From positions 14,340,001 through 14,404,000 of the forward strand of contig NC_083681.1 of assembly GCF_033118175.1 (NCBI RefSeq): DNA of 64,000 nucleotides, written 5' to 3'. A program made the position numbers and the translations under genes. Positions 10,835 to 21,565 of the stretch are shown in pieces. Source of the stretch: Dama dama. Lineage: Eukaryota; Chordata; Mammalia; Artiodactyla; Cervidae. Below the pieces are notes generated by a model that was not told the origin of the DNA, searched no databases, and saw nothing but the letters and a program-made list of their open reading frames with translations. Each line of letters begins with the position of its first letter. Position 1 is the stretch's first letter.

Positions 10835-13455
10835 GATTCTAAATCCTTATCTAAAGTCAACTAATAAAACTTCAGAATTAAATTATCTTTTATCTTAAAG
10901 GATAAATAGAATTATGACATTTAGAGATGGTCAAAAAGTCCTATTAAAATTAAGGAGCAAAATGAGTGTCTCCTAAAGGAGGAGTCTCATTCCCAACATA
11001 TGCATCGTAAACATTAAAGAGAAGTTCCACTTCATTTTTCAGATTTAGAATAATTCGATAAAAACTAAAATTGGGAATATAAAAATGATAAACATTTCTA
11101 CACAAGAGAAATACATAACCCATTGCTTTCATTGAGAATATGGAACTAAGGGACTTTGTAAACTGAGTTCAATGTACTGTACTTAAGCACAGCTGTGAGG
11201 ATAACATACGAACAAAGCAAGCAGTGTGTATTTGATTCATGGGCATGTTCACAGATTGGCAACCGGGAAGGAAACCAGGTAGCATTTTGGCTAGCAAAAT
11301 ACATTGGAAATATGCTGGAACATACAACTCACAATAATTTCAAATATGATAATTTTAAACAGAGCATTTATTGGTTTATAAATTTCATAAATGGTGAGAA
11401 ATACAGAAGAATTGTTGTCTTTATCCCCATTTTCGGAGGGGAAAGTAAAACTGAGAAGTGACTTGTCACAGTGAATCAGTGACAGGTTGGAATGCAAGTT
11501 CTGGTTGAGGAAAATCACAACAGCAGGAGCACCAGGGGTGCATGGGTGCTCAGCTGCTGAATTGTGTCTGATCCTTTGCGACCCCATGAAGTGTGTGGAA
11601 ATGCCTCTATCATTTTCACAGATATACATTCAACATTTGAGTTCAAGCAGCCCATACTCCATAGGGGTCTACACTGATCTGACCCCAATACAATACTCTC
11701 TACTGTGAACTGATCCTTCAGAACAGAAATATTCTGATGGTGCCCTTTTTTGCCCTTTTCTTTTTCTGACAGCTTAGGAACCAGTCAGCTCACTGAGGAT
11801 GGGCGTTTTGGTATCACCTGGCCGTGTGTGCTCTCTGCCTCACATTCTCATAGAGCTTGAAGTACAAAACATATTCATAGTGAAGGGAGAATTGAGAACT
11901 TCAGTAAGGAAAGACTTCCCACTGTTCCCTCCTCTTAACATGTGTCTTTTAAATTTTAAGAATAAAATGTAGCCTGCCAAATGCTGTAGTTTGTAAGATT
12001 AAAAGCCATGAAAGAAAGGTTAGAGAAATGAGACTTAATATAAAAACAAATCTTTGAAAAAGCAAACTGACACTCGAGTCAGATCTTGGAGTCCTGAATG
12101 TCACAGTGGCTCAGCTCATTGTACTTTGCTCTTTGCGTCTCACCTCCGACACTTCTCAGGATACTCTGCATTCAATCAGGACACAGCAATTAGCCTTTAT
12201 GAGACATTCAGTTATTCAACTCTTAATGCCCGGAACACCTTTAAGAAATCTTTTCATTACAGGCACACAATTCTCAAGCAAGAAAGTAACTCATTTCCTC
12301 CATCTAAACCCTGTGCTAAAGGTCTCAGCTTCAGAGATTTGCAAATGGTGGTTTAAATAACTCCACAGATAAGTTCTTGTAAGTGTCTGAAGCCCCGTGT
12401 CTACCTAGGGGATGGGTTTCTTTCTGTGTAACTTCTGAGTTATTCATTCCATTTATACTAAGCCCTTTTTATTAAATCAATGCCTTTTACTATGACTTTG
12501 ATACAGAGGATTCCTCTTTTGTTATTTAGACCTGGAGGCTTCAAATCTATTCATCATTTTAATTTGTTAACTAGGATAGAGTACAGGATGAGTGATTTGA
12601 GAGCTTCTGATATGCAACGACTATGTAGTGTAGGCTGGGGGAAATCATTTTAGTCTCTATTTCCCCCCTCCCCACCCAAAACTTATTCCATTGTCCTATA
12701 GACGAGGCTATAGGGAACAATCCTCAGCTGGCAGGGAATGAATGAGATGACCTTAATGGAGTTCTTACATATCCAACATCTATGACTCTTTAATTCGGTT
12801 ATCCTCCAGGCATAGAAGAGCTTTCCATCATTACTGCTAAACTACCACTGTGAATTCAAAAAAGTCCCTCAAGATGTGCTCCGCTTTTCTGTCTTGCTGG
12901 AACTTCTTCCTGTCACTGGCTACCACTGGTGATACACCTTTTCATCCCTGCCAAAATCCCTTCCTGGTGTTCCTCCAGATTGATATTGAGAAACTTGATA
13001 AAATGTCTCTATCCATGACAGATGTGAAAACGTTTGTCCCCCATTTTATGACAGGTACATTTCTAGCACCACTCATTACTGCATATTTATTTAGGTTAAT
13101 ATTCCAGAGATAGAAGCTAAGTAGTTCATATGTATAATTTATACATAATCTTCTGCTTCTCCTGTTATTTGAATTTCAAGTTTACTGCCTTATGAATGTT
13201 TATAATCTTGAATAAGCAGAGCTCTAGGCAAAACATTCTCTGATGCTGTCTTCTCTGAACCAACAGTAGAGATTTGCCAAAGAAGTGACTTTAGATAAAA
13301 TGGGAAAGATTTAAAGAAACAAGGAAAGGATAAATGCACTCATATATCATATCTCTGACTCGTGGAGTTCAGGTGGTGTTAAATATCTAAGATTTTATGT
13401 ATGGAGTTATTAAACTGTACACATGCAATTATATAGATTAATACTGGCTGGTTTA
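10835..13455. other. Unassigned intergenic DNA
   Basis: No gene or repeat family is recognised apart from the short SINE scrap at 11549. Overlapping frames at 12054-12360 and one at 12850-13113 lack any familiar motif and I do not call them genes. Confidence 0.5.
11549..11595 (-). repeat. BovA tail scrap (antisense)
   Basis: The text 'tgtctgatcctttgcgaccc' is the reversed 3' segment shared by BovA SINEs and BovB. Fewer than 50 bp remain, so the parent family cannot be told. Confidence 0.55.
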
Positions 13456-13491
13456 AACACACACACACACATGCACACACACACACACACA
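13456..13491. repeat. (CA)n microsatellite
   Basis: A CA dinucleotide run interrupted once by 'atg' (near 13471). Likely length-polymorphic, by analogy with other CA tracts. Confidence 0.95.
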
Positions 13492-14280
13492 TTAGCAACC
13501 CTTTCCATGACAAGCAGTTCTGCTGCCAAAACTCTGCCTCTGTTTACTGGTGCTGAAAAGAAACATGGAGACAGATTTTTTAACGAAGTAGAAAAGAATA
13601 GTAGGCAAAGGGGGCCACCGAGGACTAATGCCCTTCAGACTGTGTGACTACTCCTGGAGTGGGTAGTGAGGAGTTTTATAGCGTTCAAAGAGCAGGGCGT
13701 GATCAACTTATGGACAATTCTAGGATTGGTTGGCATCAAGGTGAAGTTTCAAGTTTCATCGACCTTCTGATTTCAGTCTGTCCAGTATCTACATTCTTGT
13801 GGTCAAAAGTTTTGTCTGAAGAGAGGTCTGCTTCCTGTAAAAACAGCTTAAGAATAGGTATCAGGCCTCTGTCTATATCTTTCATGGAACTTTGAGTTTG
13901 GGGATTCTGCTATATGGCAGAACTATAGTCTAAATTGTTACCATTCCCTAGCCCAACAGCTTTTCTTTGTTTCTATATCTTCATGTTTCCCAATCATTAG
14001 TTCTTGAATCAGCATTTTACTTCAGAAGACAAGGAGACAAGTGCTTGTACACAGTTTCAGGTAGAAATCTACATGGGTGTGAACTTTAAATAAAATTGTT
14101 TGCAAATAGAGAGGGAGTTAATTCATTATTAGATTTAGAAAAACAATTCACAGCTACAGTAGATTGATATAGACCAGATTACTGTACCATTCTTTAAAAA
14201 AAAAAAAATTGAACGTTTTTTGTGTCTTTGTTGAATTTGTTACAATATTGCTTCTGTTTTCTGTTTTTCATTGCAAGGTG
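13492..14280. other. Unassigned intergenic DNA
   Basis: No supportable feature apart from an A run at about 14196-14208. Frames here are short and unrecognised. Confidence 0.5.
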
Positions 14281-14345
14281 CGAGGTATGTGGGATATTAG
14301 ATCCCTGACCCAGGATCAAACCCTCAGCCCTGCACTGGAAGGTGG

Positions 14346-14557
14346 GTTATTATTATTATTTTTTCTTTTTCTTTTTATTTATTTTAATTTGGAGGCTAAT
14401 TGCTTTACAATATTGTGGTGGTTTTTGCCACATATTGACATTAATCTGCCATTGGGTGTACATGTGTCTCACAATCCTGAACCCCCCTCCCATTTCCCTC
14501 CTCACCCCATCCCTCTGGGTTGTTCTAAAGCACCAGCTTTGAGGGTGCTTCTTTATG
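14346..14557 (-). mobile_element. L1 3' end (antisense) with 11-bp target duplication
   Basis: Reversed L1 3' terminus: a T-rich tail with a TTA repeat at the left, then 'ggaggctaattgctttacaa' and the reversed 3' UTR. The perfect repeat 'ctggaaggtgg' at 14335-14345 and 14558-14568 brackets it. About 210 bp remain. Confidence 0.9.
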
Positions 14558-14582
14558 CTGGAAGGTGGATTCTCAGCCACTT

Positions 14583-15307
14583 GTTCTTGTTCAGTCTCTA
14601 AGTTATGTCTGACCCTTGCAACTCCATGAACTGCAGCATTCCAGGATTCCCTGTCCTTCACCATCTCCTGGAGTTTGCTCAAACTTATGTCCATTGAGTA
14701 CAGTGATGTCATCCAACCATCTCAACATCTATTGACCCTTCTCCTCCTGCCCTCAATCTTTCCCAGCATCAGGGTCTTTTCTGATGAGTTGGCTGTTCTC
14801 ATCAGATGGCCAAAGTTTTGGAGCTTCAGTTTCGTCATCAGTCCTTCAATGAATAGTCCGAGGTGATTTTCTTTAGGATTGATTTGCTGTCAAGTCAATA
14901 TCCTTGCTCTCCAAGGGAATCTCAAGAGTCTTCTACAGCACCACAATTCAAAAGCAACTATTCTTCCCTCTCAGCTTTCTTTATGGTCCAACTATCACAC
15001 CCATATATGACGACTGGAAAAACCATAGATCTGACTATACAGACCTTTGTTGGCAAAGTGATGTCTCTGCTTTTTAATTCACTGTCCAGGTCTGGCATAG
15101 CTTCTCTTCCAAGCAGCAAATGTCTTTTAATTTCATGGCTGTAGTCACTGCAGTGTTTTGGGAGCCCAAGAAAATAAAATTGGTCACTGTTTCCACTCTT
15201 TCCCCATCTATTTGCCGTGAAGTGATGGGACTGGATGCCATGATCTTAGTGAAGTGATATCATCTGCATATCTGAAGTTGCTGATATTTGTCCCAGCAAT
15301 CTTGATT
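14583..15307 (-). mobile_element. BovB LINE 3' fragment (antisense)
   Basis: Reversed BovB from the 3' terminus (near 14595, tcagtctctaagttatgtct) into the reverse-transcriptase region near 15300. Antisense translation carries RT C-terminal motifs but with many stops. The near-repeat 'ccactt' (14577-14582) and 'ccattg' (15308-15313) may be a decayed target duplication in the host SINE. Confidence 0.9.
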
Positions 15308-15331
15308 CCATTGACCACCAGGGAAATTCCT

Positions 15332-16159
15332 TGAACCATTCTTGAGAACAATTGTCTTTCAAGGACTTGTAATCAGCAGGTGGTGAATTTCTTTCCAATC
15401 CTTCATCTTATCAATGTGCTGTATGAACAGAAGGTATGGCTAATAACTCAGTAGAAAATATGTGTCTGGGTTCCATCAACAATTATGATATCTAGAATGG
15501 AATGTTTCCATTAATTATCTGCTTTAGCTAGTCTCCACCAAAATACTCAGCACCACAATTCTGAGTGGTGCTGATGACTAGAGTAATCTAGTCATCAATG
15601 TGCCTCAAATGGAAATTTCAGTTTTCTCAAATATCTTATTATGAAAAGAACATAATATTTTGTGTATGAGGTTTTATAGTATAAACTGTAAGAATGCAAA
15701 TATAGACATTTATATAGTGTCACATGTAGATGTAGGCATGAGGAGAGAGGACTCTAAATTAGATAGATTGGTTCCTCCTCCTTCTTACAAATTCTGTGAC
15801 TCTGGTCAATTAATATTGATAAGTTTCAGTTTCTTCTGAGTGAAATGGGATTTACCTCATAGGGTTCTCTCTAGTAATAGGATCCTGGATGTGGAATTTT
15901 TGGCAGAGTGAAATACATGATGAAGGTTAATTATTATTAAATAATACACACAGTTGAAGAGTTTAGCTTTGGAATTAAATGTTATATTTTTCCTGTTCTA
16001 GAAACCTTAACCCAGATACATATCCCCCTCCTATGCCACCTCCCACAGTAAACACATATACACACTTGAGCACAAAAACCCAACCCTCCAATCTGCTTGT
16101 CTGTTGTAATTTCTCTCTCTCATTTCTCTCTTTTTCTTTTAGATAGAGTGCCTTTTCTT
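15332..16159. other. Unassigned intergenic DNA with tandem hairpins
   Basis: No gene recognised. It holds the two adjoining inverted repeats described at 15547-15597. Confidence 0.5.
15547..15597. repeat. Two adjoining perfect hairpins
   Basis: Arms 15547-15556 (tcagcaccac) and 15565-15574 (gtggtgctga) are exact reverse complements with an 8-nt loop. Arms 15572-15582 (tgatgactaga) and 15587-15597 (tctagtcatca) are exact reverse complements with a 4-nt loop. The two share three bases (tga), so they cannot both form at full length. No terminator or ncRNA assignment is made. Confidence 0.8.
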
Positions 16160-16290
16160 GTATGTCAGTCTGATATATTCTCCTTTCCCTCCATATATTT
16201 GACTGGCCAATTCCTGTTATTCTCCAAGATTCATTTTAGGTATAATTTCTACTTGGAAGCCTTGATGAGCATCATATCTTCTCCCTGATA
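16160..16290 (+). repeat. L2 LINE remnant
   Basis: The text 'ctccaagattcattttaggt ... tacttggaagccttgatgag' resembles the L2 segment usually reading 'caagactcagctcaaatgtc ... ggaagccttcc'. It follows a long pyrimidine tract (16110-16140) that looks like a splice acceptor but has no supported exon. Confidence 0.45.
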
Positions 16291-16504
16291 TTTTAAACTA
16301 TAATATTGAATTCCAGTTATCTATTAATGTATTTATCTACAAGTGATCTCTCAACTAGTTGAATGGAAGAAGAAAAAAATAAGTGTAAGCATATACTTAT
16401 TTATATAAGTATTTCCATAAGATTGCATTATTCTTTTCTGAATGAAAGATCGAAAGAATGAGTGAACTGGCAAAAGTCTATGTTTTTTACCAATAAACAA
16501 ATTT

Positions 16505-17820
16505 ATTTTTAGTTTTTTATACATTAACAATTTTGTGCTCTTTTCTACATGATTTATCACAGAATACTGAATATAATTCCCTGTGGTATACCTTAGGGCC
16601 TTGCTGCTTATCTATTTTAATTGTAATAGTCTGCATCTACCAACCCAAACTCCCAGTCCATCCCTCTCCCTCCCTCAACCTTGGTAACCACAAGGGTGTT
16701 CTCTATAAGTCTCTTTCTGTTTTGTAGATAGGTTCATTTGTGCCATAGTTTAGATTTCACACATAAGTGACATCATATGGTATGTGTTTCTTTTTCTAAC
16801 TTACTTCACTTGCTGCATCCAGCACAGCAGGTGAGAAAGACTTGAAATGGAGGTGAGCACAAAATGAAAAGACAGACACATATAATTTGGCAAGTGGGGA
16901 GTCAGGGGGCCCTCCTGCTCTCCATGGCAGGAAGACAAAATGGCTCATTTTTAGCCCGCACTTTTACTGGCAGAAGTCACATGAGATCATTGGAGATAGT
17001 TATACTGGGAAGTTTGATCAGTGCCCCATAAGCAGGGAGTACATTTAAGGCTCTGCTGTCGATCAGGAACATCTTGTTTTGTTTCCATGGAGACAGACAC
17101 AGAGGCAGGCAGTGAAGCTGAGCAGAGAGCACTTCCCACCCCAAGAATGTCTGTTTTGCATGTTTACTAGGACAATCACAAGGGTGCAGTTTGCTACACC
17201 CTTGAGTCATGCAGCAGGTTCTGGTCTCTGCTCCACCAGGCTGCAACATCATTTAGTATGATAATCTCAATTTGCATCCATGTTGTTGCAAATGAAATTA
17301 TTTTCTCCTTTTGTAGGGCCAAGTTGTAAACCATTGTATATAGGTACCATTCATCTGTCAATGGACATTTGTTTCCATGTCTTGGCAACTGTGAATTGTG
17401 CTTCTATGAACAGTCCTAGGAATGGGATTGCTAGACTATATGGTAATTTTATTTTTAGTTTTCTGAGGAACCTGCATACTGTTTTCTATATTGGCTGTAC
17501 CAACTACATTTCCACCAACAGGGTAGGAGGGCTCCCTTTTCTCCATACCCTTTCCAGCATTTGGTATTTGTAGATTGTTTAATCATGACCATTACGATCA
17601 ATGTAAGGTTGTACCACATTGTAGTTTTAATTTGCATTTCTCTAATAATTAGCGATGTTGAGCATTTTTACATGTGCCTTTTGGCCATCTGTATATCCTG
17701 ATGGGGAAATAAATGCCTATTAAATCCTGCTCACTTTTGATTGGATTGATTTTTTGTTATTGTTGAATTATATGACCTATTAGTATATTTTGGAGATTAA
17801 GCCAAATATTATTATATACC
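16505..17820 (-). mobile_element. Old L1 LINE, 3' part (antisense), split by an LTR
   Basis: Reversed 3' UTR and ORF2 C-terminal region of an older mammalian L1 (L1MA-like). Landmarks are 'gcatctaccaacccaaactc', 'tttctgttttgtagatagg', 'ttacttcact' joined across the LTR to 'agtatgataatctc', then 'tttttagttttctgaggaac' and 'tctctaataattagcgatgt'. It is decayed, with no usable ORF. Confidence 0.85.
16811..17248 (-). mobile_element. Solo LTR (antisense) inside the old L1
   Basis: A 438-bp block with TG...CA ends interrupts the L1 exactly between 'ttcact' and 'tcatttagtatg'. The near-identical flanks 'tcact'/'tcatt' look like a 5-6 bp target duplication with one change. On the minus strand it ends '...ctgctgtgctggatgcagca', with 'tgtgtctgtcttttcatttt' upstream. 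No polymerase or envelope sequence is present. I cannot name the family. Confidence 0.65.
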
Positions 17821-18389
17821 AAGAATATGTAATGTCTAGAATTAATGAGCAAATAAGAAATCTACCAAAAGATAGTCACATAATTTTTAATTTAATAGGG
17901 GTTTGAATAAATGAACTGCTATTTAAAGAGATTACAGTCTTTTAAGATAATCCCTTTGGTTTTATACTCTCTATCAGGGAATTTATTTGAATTGAAAAAC
18001 AATGATTCAAGATTTATACCTAAAATGCAGTGCCTATTTTTTAAATTAAATAAGATCCATGATAACAAATAAAGCCTAAAAAAACATAAAAAGATACTAT
18101 ATTTTAAATCATTTTACAAAGTAATCCATGATGATGATATGAAGAAAAACTTTGACAGGGTTTACAATATAAACCAATTACTTTCTAGTTATTATCAGAA
18201 ATAGAGATTGATATATGATGAAAAAATGAAAAAGACAAAGTATCATAAGAATGATTGATAATCATAAGAAACATATCTGGAGGTAGATGATAATTAGGAA
18301 CATTAAAAACACAAATGAAAAGATATACACAAGAACACACACACACCTTCAAAGAGAAACCCGTATGAGTGAAATGTATTAATAAATAT
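17821..18389. other. Unassigned AT-rich DNA
   Basis: No feature supported apart from a short ACAC run near 18338-18346. Confidence 0.5.
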
Positions 18390-18564
18390 ATTGAAGGCAT
18401 GAGGAGAAGAGGACGACAGAGGATGAGATGGTTGGGTGGCATCACCGACTCAATGGACTTGAGTTTGAGCAAGTTCTGGGAGCTGGTGATAGACAGGGAA
18501 GCCTGGCATGCTGCAGTCCATGGGGGTCACAAAGAGTCAGACATGACTGAGCACCTGAACTGAT
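18390..18564 (+). mobile_element. BovB LINE 3' terminus
   Basis: Sense 3' end of BovB: 'gacgacagaggatgagatgg', 'catcaccgactcaatggact', 'cacaaagagtcagacatgac', ending near 'gcacctgaactgat'. 5'-truncated to about 175 bp. Confidence 0.9.
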
Positions 18565-19235
18565 GGAAGAAAAAATAATAATGAAATCTGGAAAGTATCA
18601 GATTGAAAAAAAAGTAAGTATTAATAAAGAAAGCATGATAGAATCCCAAAGTGGGAACTCAGAGTTTTTACTGAGGAAGAATCATATCCAGCATTTCACA
18701 CAATGATGATTTCAGATAGCATGTCTCAATTACCTCAGTTCTTAAATCTATTAGCTTTTAAATGATGCGACTTTACCATTTGATCATAATTTAAGACCAT
18801 GAAACTAAGATGACTTTTTTGTTGTCAACTTAATGGGTTATTTATTAATGATTTTGCCCTTTTTGGGTGATGCTAACATTGTAGATCTTGATCAACTGAC
18901 AAGATAGTTCTATATTTATACTTTTTTTAGATTAAAACTTAAAGTTTGCTTATGGTTTTCTAAAAAACCCTGATTGAGAAAACAAGCATATATTCTTTGG
19001 TGTTATTAATATTTCAGCTGTCTATTTATTTTCTAAGATCTTTTTAAACTGAACCATTGTGAAGACTAATTAATCACTGCACCCCAAACACCATGATCCC
19101 TGAACATAACCATTTCCTGCCTTGCCTCTTTGAATATAGCAAAAGATTTGACAATCAACTTTAGAAAAATAATTATGAAAGCTTTTAAACCCTAATAACT
19201 TCCGCTATATGTAATAAAAAGAAGTAGTGAAAGGT
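18565..19235. other. Unassigned intergenic DNA
   Basis: Nothing recognised on either strand. Confidence 0.5.
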
Positions 19236-20013
19236 TGTTGCTGAGCCATCAAAGACACTGGGATTCTTGGCCTCCAGAGGAGAGGAATTCAATCTGGGGC
19301 TGGTGACAAGGCTTGATTACTTAGAACTTTTGTGTAATAAAATTTTATTAAAGTATAAAAGAGATAGAGAGAGCTTCTGACATAGGCATCAGAAGGGGGC
19401 AGAAAGAGTGCCCCCCTGCTAGTCTTGGCAGGATGTTATATAGCTACTGGCAGGCTGCTAATGAGAGAAAGGAAAGTCTCAAAACTCAGAGAGTGGTGCC
19501 AGGCCCCTTACCCACAGCATACATTTTGAGATAACATTGACACAAGGTGAGTTGTCCCAGGCCATAAAATAATTGACATGATTCTTTAAGAAAGGCAAGT
19601 TTCCAAACAAAGACATAGTCTCATTAACATAGGTTAAGAGAATATTTGAATTAGTAAAACATACTGGTTTGTCAAGTGGTTCTGAGTCCTAGGCTGAACT
19701 AACTTGAAGACAGAGTCTAGGGTAAATGCATAGTTTATTAACATAGCTTAAGAAAAACATTTCCATAAGGAAAACACATTGGTTAGCTCAAGTTTTGAGA
19801 AAAGTTCAGGTGGGACCTGTTGTCATGCTGGCATCACAGAATTTTTAAAAACCTCCTTTTATATAGTTAGTATAGAGAAGGGAAAAAAAAAATCTGACAC
19901 TTGTAGTTTGTTTCCTCCTGCCTCTTAAGAGAGAGATAAAAACTGTCTGACATTTGCAGCCTATTTCCTCCATTTGGAGACCCCTGGCCTTCCTGCCTGT
20001 TACTGCCCTCTCA
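19236..20013 (-). mobile_element. ERV LTR (family B), antisense
   Basis: On the minus strand it starts 'tgagagggcagtaacaggca' and ends '...gatggctcagcaaca'. It contains a TATA-like 'gctatataacatcc' (plus 19434-19447 reversed) and AATAAA (plus about 19337-19350 reversed) followed by 'ttacacaaaagttct'. The last part closely resembles the LTR at 37662-38327 (AATAAA then 'ctacacaaaagttctttag'), so the two belong to related LTR families. No internal viral sequence adjoins it. Flanks aaaggt/attggt match at only four of six positions, so the target duplication is unproven. Confidence 0.7.
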
Positions 20014-20947
20014 ATTGGTTCATTATATCAAGGATGGAACATCAGACCTCCATACCATGCTCTTCTCTCTCCTCAGGTGACTGAAGAAGCAATCAGCAAT
20101 GTATTTGAAAACCATTTATTTCCTGGAGCCTTAGATTTTCAATCAATGCTTAGTTCCAGGCAGACCCTACTAATCACATAGATAGCATATGAGTGAAAGT
20201 TAATGGGACATCTCTAATTAGAATACGAAGTGTTGGATCATAACTGAATTTTATGTCAAGAAACATTGACATCTGGGTAAGAAACATCATGTGACTAAAA
20301 AATTAATATGGTGGGCTAAAGGAAAATCAGGAAAAATATAGAGCATTTCTTCAAGAGTAAGCAATGATGTTAACACCAATGTAGGCTGAACAGGCAGTGA
20401 AATCTAAAGAACACATATTGCATTACATAGCTGGAACAAGATGCCCCAGATCACTGCAACCATTCTCTTATGTATTAACTCATTTTTTTAAATTTCATTG
20501 TCTTTATTAATCAAATTTGGAACAACTTATATCTTTACAGTACAACTTATATCTTTACACTATATTTACAAACTTTTAGAGCTTTCTAATCCATAAACAT
20601 GACACTTCTCATCATTTATTTAGATTTATTTAATGTCTTTCAGTAAATTAATACAACTTTCTCTTCAAAAATCTTGCTTATTTTGGGGGCAAGACAGTCC
20701 TGGGTAATTTATAATTGTTGATGCTTTTATAACTGGTACCATTTTTATTTTCTAACTCTGCATAGCTGGAGGATAGAAATATTTTTTACGTGTATTAACC
20801 ATACATCCCAACATTTTGAAAACTAATATTAACTCCAAAAAGCTATCTGCATATATTCTGAATTTTGTATATAAATCATCCTATTGCATGAATAGCATTT
20901 TTTTCTTTTTTTTCATTTATTTTTATAAATATGTGCAGAAAATTTTT
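20014..20947. other. Unassigned intergenic DNA
   Basis: No gene or family recognised apart from the short tandem duplication at 20522. Confidence 0.5.
20522..20561. repeat. 20-bp tandem duplication
   Basis: The unit 'acaacttatatctttacagt' is followed directly by a second copy differing only at the nineteenth base. A recent local slippage event is likely. Confidence 0.85.
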
Positions 20948-21123
20948 ATGTTGAATACTATTATCATCTACCTTTTGTGGATGAGAAAATTGAGGCTCAG
21001 AGAGGGTAAGTAACTAAGTCACTCAAGTTAAACTGGGTAATAAAATGTAGAAACTGGGATTTGAACCAGGTAATCTGCTTAAAAGCCAGTATTCCTAACC
21101 ATTAGCTCTATACCTCCTGCCTT
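20948..21123 (-). mobile_element. MIR SINE (antisense)
   Basis: The text 'gatgagaaaattgaggctca', 'gagagggtaagtaact' and 'gggatttgaaccaggtaatc' followed by 'cctaaccattag' is the MIR core and tRNA-like part read in antisense. Confidence 0.85.
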
Positions 21124-21449
21124 CTGTACAAGCCTGTTAGAGGAATCAAATAAGAATGGGTGAATGAAAGTGACTTTTAAAGCGCCAACATGTGTAAAGA
21201 CTTAATAATGGACTCCAGAAATATGTGGAGTGATTGATGATTGGGCTTGCCAATAAGAACACTAGCAAGAAAATGTTGTGACCAATCTATTAGTGAGTGC
21301 TACAAGTATTTGAAAAATTTATTTCATTTGAGTATTATTTGAATTTTAACTTTGTATTATATTAGCCTCAATAAACTAAACAGAAGAGTTCATGCAATAT
21401 TCCAGTGACTTTATCATGTTTATAATTTACTACAAATATTCTGCCAGTT

Positions 21450-21565
21450 CCAGAAATTCCTTGAAGAGAGAAACTACCTTTACAACATGCTATGCCCTGC
21501 AGGGCTATCTCAGGGCTTTGGAGTAGGCATTTTATAAATTTTTGTTAAATAAATATATGAGTTAA
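21450..21565 (+). repeat. L2 LINE 3' end remnant
   Basis: The order 'ccttgaagagagaaactacc', 'gctttggagtaggcatttta' and 'tttgttaaataaat' follows the L2 3' terminus. Confidence 0.5.

Larger units (their letters stand above)
14281..15331 (-). mobile_element. Older tRNA-derived SINE (CHR-like), split in three
   Basis: Pieces at 14281-14345, 14558-14582 and 15308-15331 join into an antisense cetartiodactyl CHR-like tRNA-derived SINE. The first ends 'tgcactggaaggtgg', the second reads 'ctggaaggtggattctcagc' and the third 'gaccaccagggaaattcc'. The gaps are filled by an L1 3' end and a BovB fragment. So this SINE is older than both insertions. Assignment to CHR rather than a sister family is from memory. 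Confidence 0.6.

Noticed and set aside
13456..13491. CRISPR-like or regularly spaced repeat
   Set aside because: It is a simple CA microsatellite; no spaced direct repeats occur in the window.
14209..14601. 130-codon plus frame and 118-codon minus frame
   Set aside because: They cross a SINE/L1 boundary and the L1 poly-T tail; hydrophobic runs come from T-rich DNA.
16110..16142. Polypyrimidine tract with TAG resembling a splice acceptor
   Set aside because: No recognisable exon follows; the downstream text resembles L2.
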